Source: an uncultured Clostridia bacterium (lineage in GTDB: Bacteria > Bacillota > Clostridia > Oscillospirales > Ruminococcaceae). Taken from it: 64,000 bases of DNA. Below, piece by piece: positions 1 through 9,192 of the stretch (position 1 is its first letter; each line of letters begins with the position of its first letter). The notes beneath the pieces were generated by a model. That model worked only from the letters and a program-made list of their open reading frames with translations. It was not told the DNA's origin and made no database searches. Both the position numbers and the translations under genes were made by a program. The DNA is taken from the NCBI GenBank assembly GCA_947589355.1, contig CANPZC010000009.1, positions 25,509 to 89,508 on the forward strand, written 5' to 3'.

Positions 1-1
1 T

Positions 2-346
2 TATTCGACTGAGGCTGACAGGATAGTAAAAGCTAAGAAAGCTATTGAGGACGGCGACCACAGCGCTGCGATAGAACTTCTTGAGTACGACTGTGAAGTT
101 TTCGGCGACGAGGCAAACGCTTTGCGCTCTATAGCATATCTTGCCGCCGCCAACGCAGCCGCCGAGGCAGGCGAGCTTCAGCGTGCGGTAGACTGTGCAA
201 AGCAGGCGCACGAATATGCAGGCTTAGGCATATACGAAAACAGCGACCGTGCGGAGGAGAGCATGAAGCTTATGAACCGCTCGGCTAAAATGCTCAGCGA
301 TTACTACGCGGCGCTCATTACCGAGACCGACGGCAGCAAAAACTGA
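2..346 (+). CDS. C-terminal part of a TPR-like helical protein (5' truncated by window)
   Basis: The frame is open from the first bases and ends in TGA at 344-346, so the start lies upstream of the window. About 114 residues are visible. They are alanine-rich and helical, with an alternation such as AIEDGDHSAAIELLEYDCE followed by LAAANAAAEAGELQRAVDCA, which looks like tetratricopeptide-type helix pairs. No catalytic motif is seen. The gene is followed at once by a strong hairpin terminator. The TPR assignment is inferred from helix periodicity only. Confidence 0.5.
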   Translation, partial: YSTEADRIVKAKKAIEDGDHSAAIELLEYDCEVFGDEANALRSIAYLAAANAAAEAGELQRAVDCAKQAHEYAGLGIYENSDRAEESMKLMNRSAKMLSDYYAALITETDGSKN

Positions 347-364
347 ATAAAACACAATAAAACC

Positions 365-403
365 GCTCCCATCAGCATTATAGCTTTTGGGAGCATTTTT
401 TTA
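365..403. terminator. Bidirectional intrinsic terminator
   Basis: GCTCCCA (365-371) pairs with TGGGAGC (388-394) and is followed by ATTTTTTTATT on the plus strand. It ends the partial plus-strand gene. On the minus strand the same stem follows the stop codon of the EAL gene and leads into GGTTTTATT. Confidence 0.75.
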
Positions 404-3400
404 TTGATACAGCACAGCGCCTTCGGGCATGAAGCCTTCGGGAAGGTAAACGCCTACATAGTCGGGGCATTTATCATATACGGGCGCGATATAGCAGCCG
501 CTGTCGCCGTTGTCATAATTATCAAAGAACAGGTCTTCCGAAGCTTTGAGCTTATAATATACAAGCTCCTCTCCCCTGCTGTTGCGCGGCGCGTTGATAT
601 ACGCATCGCTGATGATATTGCCGCTGTCTATATATATCTGACCGCGTTCGGTAAATATTGCACGGGGCGATACCGATGCGACGTGTATATGCAGCACCGA
701 ACCGCTCTTTATATAAACGGAAGTTTCGCCCGATATATCGCCTATGCCGACAGACTCGTTACCCTCTGCGAAAATGTCTATAACGCTGTCATAGCAGTAT
801 ATCTCAAACTCTCCGTCGCGCGCGCCTACGCCCACTATAGACTTGGCCTTTTCGTTTATATCGAAATGACAGCCGTCGGTTATGTTCACGCTGCCGCTGC
901 CGCTTCTGAGTATGCCGAAAGCGGTAGCCATATCTCCGCCCAGAGTTACCGATATTTCTGACGATGAAAGTTCGGCATCTACAGCGCCCTTGATATTTCC
1001 TATTCCCAGAAGTTTATCGCCGTTGCCTGTTATACTTATTTTTGAGTTGCTTATATTCATCATAAGGCTGCCGTTTTCAGCGCCGATGCCTATAGTCTCC
1101 TTGCCTCTCTGCTCTATCTCTATATCCGCATCATGAATGGATATTTCTGAATGAATAGAGCTGTACTTGCCGCCGAAGCCTATAACGTTATCGCCTATTA
1201 TTACCATACTGCATTTGCCGGTAAGACCGAAGTTTATCTTGCCAAAGCCGCTCTCAGCCTCGCTGCCGAAAGCCACTGGGTCTGTGGTATGTATATCCAT
1301 ATCGCAGCTGCCATCGCCGCTTACGCTCAGTTCCGCGCTGGTAGGCACGTTAAAGCCGCCGAAGAATTTATTCTTACCGCGCATTTCAACAATTACCTTT
1401 GAATTTTCACCGCAGCGCAGCACATACGGGCGGCTGAAAAGCGTACAGTCGTTCATTACGATCTGCGCTGTCATATCGTCCTGCACGGTAACAAGCATAT
1501 CTACCTGCCGCGATGCAGCGCCGTTTAGTGTTACGGGCGAATGTTTTATCAGCAGTTCCGAATAGCCGTTCAGCGCAAGCTCTACGATATCTAACTCGCC
1601 GGGCTGCGTTGTTTCATATGTATTGTTTTCACTTCTGCCCGAGCGTTTCAGGTTTGCAGATATCATCTGTTCCGCAATGTCGTCCGATATTTTGTTTATA
1701 AACACAGGCTGTGGTCTTGAGGTATAGTAGCCTTGTATGTAGTCAACATCTATAGAAATTGCATATTCAAGCTCCGCTCTTGTTTCAACGCCCTCGGCTA
1801 TTACCCTTATATTATGTCTTTTGGCAAAATTAACAAGACCCTCAACGAGCGTTCGTTTCTGCTCGTCGGCGTTTATGTTGGTTATAAGAGAACGGTCAAG
1901 CTTTATAAACGCAGGCTGTATTTTAAGCAGATTAGACTCATTTGAATATCCCGTACCGAAGTCGTCAAGCGCTATACTGCTGCCGAGTTTTTCGCATCTT
2001 CTCTTAAACTCCTCAAACAGCTTGTCGTCAAAGTTGGCATCTTCTGTAACTTCTATAACGGTATTTCCAAACAGCTTGTTATACTCTTTATAGAGATCTT
2101 CAAACTCATCTTGCGGCAAAAGCATATTCGGTATGGTATTTATAAAGACCTTTTTGCCTGTGAGCTTGCTCTCGTTCTCCGATATAGCGCGCATAACATT
2201 GAACAGCGTCATTCTCTCAACGCTTACAAGGCAGTTATCCTTAGCTGCAACGCTTAAAATATCCAGCGGTGTAAGTTTCATATCGCTTACAGGGCGCATA
2301 AGAGCCTCATAGGCGAATATTTTGCCCGTGCGCGCGCTTACTATAGGCTGGAAATAATAATTGACGCTGTTGTTTTCGATAACGTCATGCACAGCCTTTG
2401 CTTTTCTGAATTCTTCCTGCAGATCCGAATATCTTTGCGGTGAGAACATTACAGGCTCGCGCGAATTTGAACCAAGCGCCTGATACAGAGCAAAGTCAGT
2501 TCTTGCAACAAGGTCGTCAAGATTATCAGCTCCCTCGGGGAAGCTGCACCAGCCGCACACTACAGAAAGCCTGTTTGCCGCTTTATACTCGGCAATGGTG
2601 TCGTTTGCCTCTTTTACAAGGCTGTCCAGCCTTTCCTTTATATCGGGGAACTGCCCCGCAAAAAACACAAGAAAGCTGTTGTGAGAATTTTTGCCGGTAA
2701 TGATACGCTTGCTTTCAATATCCTTGAATTTATTTCCTATGGTATTTATAATGCTGTTGGTATCCTCATTTCCAGCAGCTCTTTCAAAGCCGTTTATGGA
2801 AACTATGGCATAGTAGCCCTCTTTACAGCCGTTGTCAATAAATCTCTGAATATGTTTAAGCACTGCCTCGCGGCTCAAAAGTCTGCTGGCAGAGTCATAA
2901 TAGTCGCTTTGTATAAGGTATATCTTTTGCAGATACAGATCGGTAACATCTATTATAAGCGTTGCGGTTTTTCTTGAATACGGCACGCGCTTTACCCTTA
3001 CCCATATATCGCCGCCGTCTTCGGGCTTGAACCTGTAAAAAAGCTCTCCGGTCTGCTCGTCGCTGTCGTCGGTAAGTTTACTGAAAAACTCGCTGAACTG
3101 CGCACCGGTTATCTCGGCGCTTTGCGGCAATATAGGCGAAAGCTTTTCGGTGAGCGTATGTGCGCCGTAAACAATATAGCCGTGTCTTTTTGGTCTGAAA
3201 AGAATAAAGCTTTGCTGGGCGGCTGCCATCATGTTTTCCAGTCTGAGATAAAGCCTTGAATACAGCACCACGAAAACCGCTACCATAGCTGTGATTATAC
3301 CTGCAAAAGCAAGGCAGGCGAGCAGCACGCCGTTTTCAAACTCTCTGTTCACTGCGAAAACGAGCGCGGCAAAGCAAAGGCATGAAAGTATTATAGCCTC

Positions 3401-3436
3401 GCAAAACAGTCTTTTATGGTATTTGAACTTAAACAA
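401..3436 (-). CDS. Membrane c-di-GMP phosphodiesterase (degenerate GGDEF + EAL) with C-terminal solenoid
   Basis: About 1011 residues. Two hydrophobic segments lie within the first 65 residues, then a short sensor-like region, a GGDEF-type domain whose signature is lost (KNSHNS where GGDEF is expected), and an EAL domain around 345-590. The EAL catalytic set looks complete: YEALMRP, EVTED, ALDDFGTGYS, IKLDRSLI, IAEGVET and QGYYTSRP. It should therefore hydrolyse c-di-GMP, with the GGDEF part at most regulatory. Roughly 640-960 is a repeat region with recurring IGIGA/GFG/GIGN turns every 25 or so residues, as in a beta-solenoid. The TTG start at 3436 is chosen because AAAGGGGTGA lies 5 nt before it. 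In-frame ATGs further upstream fall inside the promoter. It is a single-gene unit. Confidence 0.85.
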   Translation of the reverse strand: MFKFKYHKRLFCEAIILSCLCFAALVFAVNREFENGVLLACLAFAGIITAMVAVFVVLYSRLYLRLENMMAAAQQSFILFRPKRHGYIVYGAHTLTEKLSPILPQSAEITGAQFSEFFSKLTDDSDEQTGELFYRFKPEDGGDIWVRVKRVPYSRKTATLIIDVTDLYLQKIYLIQSDYYDSASRLLSREAVLKHIQRFIDNGCKEGYYAIVSINGFERAAGNEDTNSIINTIGNKFKDIESKRIITGKNSHNSFLVFFAGQFPDIKERLDSLVKEANDTIAEYKAANRLSVVCGWCSFPEGADNLDDLVARTDFALYQALGSNSREPVMFSPQRYSDLQEEFRKAKAVHDVIENNSVNYYFQPIVSARTGKIFAYEALMRPVSDMKLTPLDILSVAAKDNCLVSVERMTLFNVMRAISENESKLTGKKVFINTIPNMLLPQDEFEDLYKEYNKLFGNTVIEVTEDANFDDKLFEEFKRRCEKLGSSIALDDFGTGYSNESNLLKIQPAFIKLDRSLITNINADEQKRTLVEGLVNFAKRHNIRVIAEGVETRAELEYAISIDVDYIQGYYTSRPQPVFINKISDDIAEQMISANLKRSGRSENNTYETTQPGELDIVELALNGYSELLIKHSPVTLNGAASRQVDMLVTVQDDMTAQIVMNDCTLFSRPYVLRCGENSKVIVEMRGKNKFFGGFNVPTSAELSVSGDGSCDMDIHTTDPVAFGSEAESGFGKINFGLTGKCSMVIIGDNVIGFGGKYSSIHSEISIHDADIEIEQRGKETIGIGAENGSLMMNISNSKISITGNGDKLLGIGNIKGAVDAELSSSEISVTLGGDMATAFGILRSGSGSVNITDGCHFDINEKAKSIVGVGARDGEFEIYCYDSVIDIFAEGNESVGIGDISGETSVYIKSGSVLHIHVASVSPRAIFTERGQIYIDSGNIISDAYINAPRNSRGEELVYYKLKASEDLFFDNYDNGDSGCYIAPVYDKCPDYVGVYLPEGFMPEGAVLYQ

Positions 3437-3485
3437 GCCGCTCACCCCTTTCGCATATAAATTATAACTATTAACATACATTATT

Positions 3486-3514
3486 ATAATAACACAATTT
3501 ATCTCCGATGTCAA
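3486..3514 (-). promoter_or_regulatory. Sigma-A promoter of the EAL gene
   Basis: On the minus strand TTGACA (3509-3514), a 17-nt spacer and TATTAT (3486-3491). It excludes translation starts upstream of about 3479 and supports the TTG start at 3436. Confidence 0.75.
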
Positions 3515-3540
3515 CAGCTATTTTTGTGCAACTTTAAAAC

Positions 3541-3585
3541 AAAATGTCCTCTGCCGTTTTATGGCAAAGGACATAGTTTTTATTT
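3541..3585 (-). terminator. Terminator of the LCP gene
   Basis: On the minus strand ATGTCCTttGCC pairs with GGCagAGGACAT (3544-3574), followed by TTTTGTTTT. It sits just after the LCP gene stop and before the promoter of the EAL gene. Confidence 0.65.
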
Positions 3586-3586
3586 G

Positions 3587-5311
3587 TTATGCCGCAGGGG
3601 CTTCCTGCTGCCCCGTATTATCCACAGGCGGCGGTGTTTGCGGCGGAGGAGTAGGATTTGGCGGCTGATCTGTAACTACAGGCTCGGGAGTCGTAGTCAC
3701 CGCAGGAGGCTGCTCCTCTATAGTTGTTTCTTCGGGCGTTACCACCGTTTCGGAAGTAGTTGTTTCGGTCTCTGTCGGCGGTACATATTCGGGAGTCGTC
3801 TCCGAAGTAGTGGTCTCATACACCTGCGGTGGCGCGGCTGTGGTATCATACACCGGCGGATCGGTATACACGGGCGGTTCTTCAAACACATACTGGCTGG
3901 TCTGTTCGGGGTTTACGAACGTTTTGCCGTATATAGCCATTTGCAGTATCTCTGTATTCGCCGCAAAGTCGGGGCACAGGCAGTCCATTTCTCTTATGGT
4001 CTGCGTTGTGAAATAGCCCGAAGCAGGTATCTGTATCTGCTGTATCTCATAGTTTCTGTAATAGTCTACGGCATTGTAAAGCAGAGAAAGCACATCTTCC
4101 TGAGAAAGATCCCAGCGCACATTGTCGCCCTCGGTAACTTTATCCAAGATATCTTTCATCTGACCTAAGTCCATGCCTCTTGACTTTTCTATCATCTTCT
4201 GGATAACTTCTCTCTGGCGCGCTGTTCTTCCGTAGTCGTCGCCGACGTTATATCTTATTCTGGCATAGCCAAGCGCCTGATTGCCGTTGAGGTTATAATG
4301 TCCTGCAACTGAGAGCAGATCCTGTGTTGACGGGTTGCCGAGGTACATATTCTGCTCCATCATCGGGTTTCTCATCTCGTCGACCATTACCTGCGTAAGG
4401 TCTGCTTCAATACCGCCCAAGATGTCAACTATCTGTATAAACGTATAGAAATTAACTATAACATAGTTGTCTATCTTAACGCCGAAGTTTTTCTCAAGGG
4501 TATCTTTAAGCAGCGATGCGCCGCCTGCGGCATAGGCAGAATTGAGCTTATTTGAGCCGACGTCGGGTATATATATATAAATATCTCTCATGAAAGAAGT
4601 CAGTATTATCTTCTTTGTTTCACGGTTTACCGAAACCAGCAGCATAACATCGGTGTTGCCGCGGCTCTCCCCTGCCGTATCACGCAGATCCTCGCCGACG
4701 AGCAGCACATTATACACTTCTTTTGAAGCCATTATATCGGCATAGTCTTTAAGCTGGTCTTTAAGGTAATCTTCATATTCAACAACATTGCTTACGGTAT
4801 CGCTTTCGCCTATGCTGTTTACGCTGACCTCTACCCTGCTGGCATTTTCTCTTTCTATACGCTTATAATAATGATTGAAAAAGAGTATAAACACCAAAAG
4901 CGCTATAAGAGCAACTACAACTATCACCATTCCGGCAATTATGAATTTAAGCTTGTTGCGCACAAAAAATTCTTTTGCTTTCTGCCAAAAGCTCTTTTCT
5001 TCCTCGGGCTCTTCTTCGGGAGCTTTCGCCCGCTGCGATTTTCCGCTTTTTTTATGCATGGCGTTTGCTACCATATCTTCTATAGACATATCCTGCTCGC
5101 TTGTCTGCTCTTTGCGCGGAGCGGGTCTTATGCCGTTTTGCTTATTATACTTTGCCTGCGCTATGCTCTCCTGCAAGGTCATTTCTTTTACGGGAGCAGG
5201 CTGCGGCTCTTTCTTCGGCGCGTCCTTTTTCTTTTCTATCGCGGAAGCAATAAGGTCGTTCAGCGATTCTTCATCGCTGTGCATCTCGCCGTTGTTCCTT
5301 TCGTCCGACAT
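3587..5311 (-). CDS. LytR-CpsA-Psr (LCP) family cell-wall glycopolymer ligase
   Basis: About 574 residues. A long charged cytoplasmic N-terminus (about 120 residues) precedes one transmembrane helix (LKFIIAGMVIVVVALIALLV) and an extracellular LCP domain. Family hallmarks are visible: LLVGEDLRD, RGNTDVMLL, SFMRDIYIYIP, GSNKLNSAYA, LGYARIRY and DYGRTARQREV. LCP proteins transfer undecaprenyl-linked polymers such as teichoic acids or capsule to peptidoglycan. The last 120 residues are a Pro/Thr/Glu tail (TTTSETTPEYVPPTETE), probably a wall-spanning extension. The start at 5311 is chosen because GGAG lies 6 nt upstream of ATG. An upstream in-frame extension has no ribosome site. Confidence 0.88.
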   Translation of the reverse strand: MSDERNNGEMHSDEESLNDLIASAIEKKKDAPKKEPQPAPVKEMTLQESIAQAKYNKQNGIRPAPRKEQTSEQDMSIEDMVANAMHKKSGKSQRAKAPEEEPEEEKSFWQKAKEFFVRNKLKFIIAGMVIVVVALIALLVFILFFNHYYKRIERENASRVEVSVNSIGESDTVSNVVEYEDYLKDQLKDYADIMASKEVYNVLLVGEDLRDTAGESRGNTDVMLLVSVNRETKKIILTSFMRDIYIYIPDVGSNKLNSAYAAGGASLLKDTLEKNFGVKIDNYVIVNFYTFIQIVDILGGIEADLTQVMVDEMRNPMMEQNMYLGNPSTQDLLSVAGHYNLNGNQALGYARIRYNVGDDYGRTARQREVIQKMIEKSRGMDLGQMKDILDKVTEGDNVRWDLSQEDVLSLLYNAVDYYRNYEIQQIQIPASGYFTTQTIREMDCLCPDFAANTEILQMAIYGKTFVNPEQTSQYVFEEPPVYTDPPVYDTTAAPPQVYETTTSETTPEYVPPTETETTTSETVVTPEETTIEEQPPAVTTTPEPVVTDQPPNPTPPPQTPPPVDNTGQQEAPAA

Positions 5312-5414
5312 ATTATTCTCCATTCCGAATACAGCTTGCTGCATCCATGATCGTTTCGTTTTGTCATTTTCTTTTGCCGGTATCTCCATACCGTCATTTA
5401 ACACGTACATGGTT

Positions 5415-5443
5415 ATTATAACACATATTTTGATATAATGCAA
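5415..5443 (-). promoter_or_regulatory. Sigma-A promoter of the LCP gene
   Basis: Minus strand TTGCAT (5438-5443), 17-nt spacer, TATAAT (5415-5420). The implied leader to the start at 5311 is about 100 nt. Confidence 0.7.
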
Positions 5444-5513
5444 CAGCCAGTGCTATTTTTCTGCATAATAAACAAAAGCGGCAAGTTATATTACCTGCCG
5501 CATATCGTTTTTG

Positions 5514-6581
5514 TCATTTATTTGCCTGATCTTCCTGATAGTCCATATACTTGTCATACACCTTTTCGGCTGAATATCTTGAAAAAGCATCGGTATTTTG
5601 CTCTATCTGGGCATCATTCACCCAACCGTCTATCATTTCTTCAAATTCATCTGTCTTCATTTCCTGAAGCAGGCTGTCTCTGTTTTTCTCGATGTACTCG
5701 GGGTAGTCGTTAACATCGAGCTTTTCTATAACATACCAGTAATTATCGTCCTCGTAGGTCTTTATATCGCCGTTGTTCATGCCGGTATCTATATACTTTA
5801 CTACCTTATTATCTGCATAGCTTCCGGTATTTTTGTTGACCATTATGTTGTTGTCGGTCTCTTCGTCGTCCTCTTCGGCAGCAGTGCCGTTTTCCTCGGC
5901 TGTCTTTTCATTATATTCCTTTATTACCTCGTCAAAAGACTTTTCCTCAGCCATTTTTGCATATTCATCTGCGGCAGCCTCAGCCTCCGCCTCTTTGCCC
6001 TCGGCTTTCACTATAGAGATGAGCTTGAACCTTACGTAGTTATCCTTTATAAATGTATTTATATCGCTGTCGGTAACGGCATTGGTACCGCCCTCTCCGT
6101 AATAGGCATAGAAGATCTTTTCATACATTTCAAGACCTGTCTGTATCTGCTCTATAGACGACTTAGCTATGCCTATGGATTCATAATAATCGGGATCCCA
6201 GTTTGCCTCAACGACATCTTTTATCTCCTGCTTTTCATCATCGGTAAACGAAAGACCCAGCTCGTCAAATTTTAGCATGGTACACATAAGCCTCTGGCAG
6301 GAGGAATACGCATCTTCATGTGCAAAATCGCCCACCGTCATAGTGCCGTCGCCATACTTTTCATTTACTATATCTTCCGACATCTTGCCGTTGCTCTGAT
6401 AGTAAGCATAAGTCTGCTCGTTTATCTGCGACATTACATAGTAAATGAACACGCCTGCGTTTATGCTCTTGTCGCCAGACTTACAGATATACGAGGTATC
6501 CGCGCACGATGTGAGCATAGATGCGGCAAGACAAAAACTGCACACTGCCGCCGCTGCTTTCTTAAAAGTCTTTCCTGACAT
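5514..6581 (-). CDS. PrsA/SurA-like foldase lipoprotein
   Basis: About 355 residues with a lipoprotein signal peptide ending at LTSC (Cys about 25). The architecture matches secreted peptidyl-prolyl isomerase and chaperone proteins: an N-terminal helical part with VMSQINEQTYAYY, then DSDINTFIKDNYVRFKLISIV, the place where a parvulin (PpiC) domain begins in PrsA. The parvulin core here is poorly conserved and contains an acidic insert (TAAEEDDEETDNN), so isomerase activity is uncertain. A chaperone role for secreted proteins outside the membrane is inferred. AAAGGTGATAAA precedes the ATG. It is a monocistronic unit behind a perfect promoter. Confidence 0.7.
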   Translation of the reverse strand: MSGKTFKKAAAAVCSFCLAASMLTSCADTSYICKSGDKSINAGVFIYYVMSQINEQTYAYYQSNGKMSEDIVNEKYGDGTMTVGDFAHEDAYSSCQRLMCTMLKFDELGLSFTDDEKQEIKDVVEANWDPDYYESIGIAKSSIEQIQTGLEMYEKIFYAYYGEGGTNAVTDSDINTFIKDNYVRFKLISIVKAEGKEAEAEAAADEYAKMAEEKSFDEVIKEYNEKTAEENGTAAEEDDEETDNNIMVNKNTGSYADNKVVKYIDTGMNNGDIKTYEDDNYWYVIEKLDVNDYPEYIEKNRDSLLQEMKTDEFEEMIDGWVNDAQIEQNTDAFSRYSAEKVYDKYMDYQEDQANK

Positions 6582-6648
6582 TTTATCACCTTTATTTCTT
6601 ATTGCTGTATTATCACTGTTTTCAGCGCATACAAAACGCTTAAAGATT

Positions 6649-6677
6649 ATTATAATACATTTTTATCTGCTTGTCAA
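6649..6677 (-). promoter_or_regulatory. Consensus sigma-A promoter of the PrsA-like gene
   Basis: Minus strand TTGACA (6672-6677), 17-nt spacer, TATAAT (6649-6654). This is an exact match to consensus. Confidence 0.8.
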
Positions 6678-6702
6678 GAGCGGCGGCGCACATACCGATA
6701 AG

Positions 6703-7137
6703 TTACAGAAAACTTCTTATATCCATTACCAGTCCTTCTTCAAGGTCGATAAGCTTTTTTGCTACCCTTTTTGAGCCCTCATCGGCTGCCTTATACTGAT
6801 TGAGGTACTTATGGAGAGATTTTACCCCCATATTGCACCCGTCTGTCATAAGGTCTGCAATAGTTTCGTCTGAATGATCCACAGCCATTTTCATGTTTGT
6901 TTTCATCCACGACATACCTTTTGCCATGGCGTTGGGCTCTTTGCCCTCGTCGTCAAACTCGGTAAGCTTTGTCTGAACCTCGCTGTTAAGCTTAATATGC
7001 CGCTCCTTGCACTGCGCCAAAAGCTTGCGAAGCTCCTTGTTCGTCACTTTGTCAAGCACGTCGTCAATTGCCGATATGCCCATTTTCACCCCTGCATCGC
7101 ACTCGCGCAGAAGTCTTATAGTATCCTGATGCACCAT
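6703..7137 (-). CDS. Small four-helix protein, DUF2383/ferritin-like candidate
   Basis: 144 residues, no signal peptide or membrane segment. The protein appears wholly helical with conserved-looking positions such as LLRECDAGVKMGISAID near the start and MAVDHSDETIADLMTDGCNMGVKSLHKYL near the end. This resembles DUF2383 (PA2169-type) ferritin-like bundles, whose function is not established. A ribosome site (GAAAGGAG) precedes the ATG. It stands alone between two promoters. The family assignment is from general resemblance and should be treated as tentative. Confidence 0.55.
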   Translation of the reverse strand: MVHQDTIRLLRECDAGVKMGISAIDDVLDKVTNKELRKLLAQCKERHIKLNSEVQTKLTEFDDEGKEPNAMAKGMSWMKTNMKMAVDHSDETIADLMTDGCNMGVKSLHKYLNQYKAADEGSKRVAKKLIDLEEGLVMDIRSFL

Positions 7138-7223
7138 AAAAATTCTCCTTTCAGGGCTCTGCCCTTTATTTGCAAGAATATTATGTCTTGCAGCGGCGTG
7201 ATTATACTAAAATGCGGCAATGC

Positions 7224-7252
7224 TTGACTTGTATGCATAGATATGTTATAAT
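7224..7252 (+). promoter_or_regulatory. Sigma-A promoter of the DUF2079 gene
   Basis: TTGACT (7224-7229), 17-nt spacer, TATAAT (7247-7252), followed by GAAAGGAGTGA before the ATG at 7280. Confidence 0.75.
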
Positions 7253-7279
7253 TTAACACGTTGAAAGGAGTGAGAGCAT

Positions 7280-9121
7280 ATGGCGCAGCCTGAGGAAGAA
7301 CTTATAGAAAATACAGAAAAGCACAGACTTCTGCGCGGCTTTTTGCGGCTTGAATTTTCATCTCGCAGTATGCAGGCGCTTTTTACGGCATGGCTCATCT
7401 GCGCGGCGGTATGCATACTTCGTATAGATCACCCTTTCAACGAGCTTGCATCTTATATGAAAGATCTGAGCTTTGTTATTATGCTTATCGGCGTTTTCGC
7501 TATATGGCAGCTGCTTGTGCTTATACCCGTTTTCAAAAATCGCGGTGTTATAAACTGCATAACGATATCATCTGCCATACTTCTGGCTGTAACAGCCGCT
7601 TGTGAACATAACGAGATAGTGTTCCTTACGGGGCTGTGCGGCGCTGTGGCTCTTACTATAAAATTTGCAGACATACCTTTTTACGATATGCCGGGCATCA
7701 TAAAAAGAGCAGGGTCAACGGTAAAATGGTCTGTTGCCGTGCTGCTCATGCTTGTGTTTGTTTTGTTTGTAGGCATAATATGCTGCATGAAATACTTTGA
7801 CCACTGGACAAGCTGCTTTGACTTTGGCATATTTTCGCAGATGTTCCACTACATGAAAGAAACGGGTCTGCCGCTGACTACCTGCGAGCGCGACGGGCTG
7901 CTTACTCATTTTGCGGTACACGTATCTCCCATATACTATCTGCTTTTGCCGATATACTGCATATTCCCCTCGCCTGCCACGCTGCTTATTTTGCAGCCGA
8001 TCGTTGTAGTTTCGGGCGTTATACCGCTGTTGCTCATATGCAAAAAGCATAGTCTTTCTCAGCTTGAGAGCCTGCTTTTCGCGGTGTGCTACATAGTTTT
8101 TCCGTCTTTTGCGGGCGGCTGTTTTTACTATCTGCATGAAAACTGTTTTCTTGCGCCGCTTATTATGTGGCTTATATACTTTCTTGAAACAGACCGAGCG
8201 GTTCTTTCCTGCGTTTTTGCGCTGCTTTTGCTTTTAGTAAAAGAAGATGCCGCCGTTTATGCCTGCGTTATAGCCTTGTACTTTGTATTTGCAGACAAAG
8301 CAGGCAAAAAACTCCGCCTTACGAGCGCAGGCATATTTGCAGTTTCTTTGGCATACTTCGTTGTGATAACAGGCATACTTGCGGCATACGGTGACGGCGT
8401 TATGAGCTGGCGTTACAAAAACTATTCATATGGCGGCTCTGACAGCCTTACATCGGTAATATTAGCTGCCGTATCAGACCCCGTATATGTTATACAGCAG
8501 TGCTTCACCGCAGAAAAGCTGACTTTCATGCTGCAAATGCTGCTGCCGCTGGCGTTTCTGCCGTTTGTGCTGCGTTCGCCAAAAGAGCTTATAATGCTTA
8601 TACCGTTCGTACTTATAAACCTTATGACGAACTACGGCTATCAATATAACATAAACTACCAGTACACGTTCGGCAGCGGCGCGGCTTTGATATATCTTGC
8701 GGTGGTGAATTACTCGCATTTTGATCGGGGGGGTATTCCCAAAAAGAAGCGATACAAAGTGCTGCTGACTGCGGCGGCGTGCTGCACCGTGCTGTTTATA
8801 GGTCTGCAAGGCGGCAGGCTTGATACTGTTCAGAGCTATATTAAAAATGAAGAAACACGCGGCAAGATAGACTATGCGCTCTCTCTGATACCCGAAGATG
8901 CGTCAGTGGCTTCGTCAACATTTCTGCTGCCTAATCTTTCGCAGAGAGATGAGCTTTATCAGCTGGAGACCACAAAGCACGAAGCCGAATATTATGTGCT
9001 TGACCTGAGGTACAACAGCGAACAGTTCTCGCCCGACGATTACAAAAACGACGGTTACGAGGAGATATATTATGACGACACCTGCGTTGCCGTTTACAGA
9101 AATAAAAATTACAGTGGATAA
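7280..9121 (+). CDS. DUF2079 polytopic membrane protein
   Basis: 613 residues with about 12 hydrophobic segments. The block FDFGIFSQMFHYMKETG, then TCERDGLLTHFAVHVSPIYY and LLLPIYCIF, is the signature of DUF2079, a family that resembles GT-C glycosyltransferases (Asp in the first periplasmic loop). The C-terminal 120 residues are soluble. The substrate is unknown; lipid-linked sugar transfer is inference from the GT-C likeness only. Monocistronic, with its own promoter and terminator. Confidence 0.8.
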   Translation: MAQPEEELIENTEKHRLLRGFLRLEFSSRSMQALFTAWLICAAVCILRIDHPFNELASYMKDLSFVIMLIGVFAIWQLLVLIPVFKNRGVINCITISSAILLAVTAACEHNEIVFLTGLCGAVALTIKFADIPFYDMPGIIKRAGSTVKWSVAVLLMLVFVLFVGIICCMKYFDHWTSCFDFGIFSQMFHYMKETGLPLTTCERDGLLTHFAVHVSPIYYLLLPIYCIFPSPATLLILQPIVVVSGVIPLLLICKKHSLSQLESLLFAVCYIVFPSFAGGCFYYLHENCFLAPLIMWLIYFLETDRAVLSCVFALLLLLVKEDAAVYACVIALYFVFADKAGKKLRLTSAGIFAVSLAYFVVITGILAAYGDGVMSWRYKNYSYGGSDSLTSVILAAVSDPVYVIQQCFTAEKLTFMLQMLLPLAFLPFVLRSPKELIMLIPFVLINLMTNYGYQYNINYQYTFGSGAALIYLAVVNYSHFDRGGIPKKKRYKVLLTAAACCTVLFIGLQGGRLDTVQSYIKNEETRGKIDYALSLIPEDASVASSTFLLPNLSQRDELYQLETTKHEAEYYVLDLRYNSEQFSPDDYKNDGYEEIYYDDTCVAVYRNKNYSG

Positions 9122-9130
9122 TCGAATAAT

Positions 9131-9166
9131 AAAAAATGCTCGGCTATAAAAAGTCAAGCATTTTTT
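9131..9166 (+). terminator. Terminator of the DUF2079 gene
   Basis: AAAAAATGCT and AGCATTTTTT flank a loop of about 16 nt. The U-run serves the plus strand. Confidence 0.6.
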
Positions 9167-9192
9167 AATACTCCCTTTATGCAAAGTGTTCC

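Noticed and set aside
3437..3514. Upstream ATG start for the EAL protein
   Set aside because: It overlaps a TTGACA-N17-TATTAT promoter on the same strand, while the TTG at 3436 has an excellent ribosome site.
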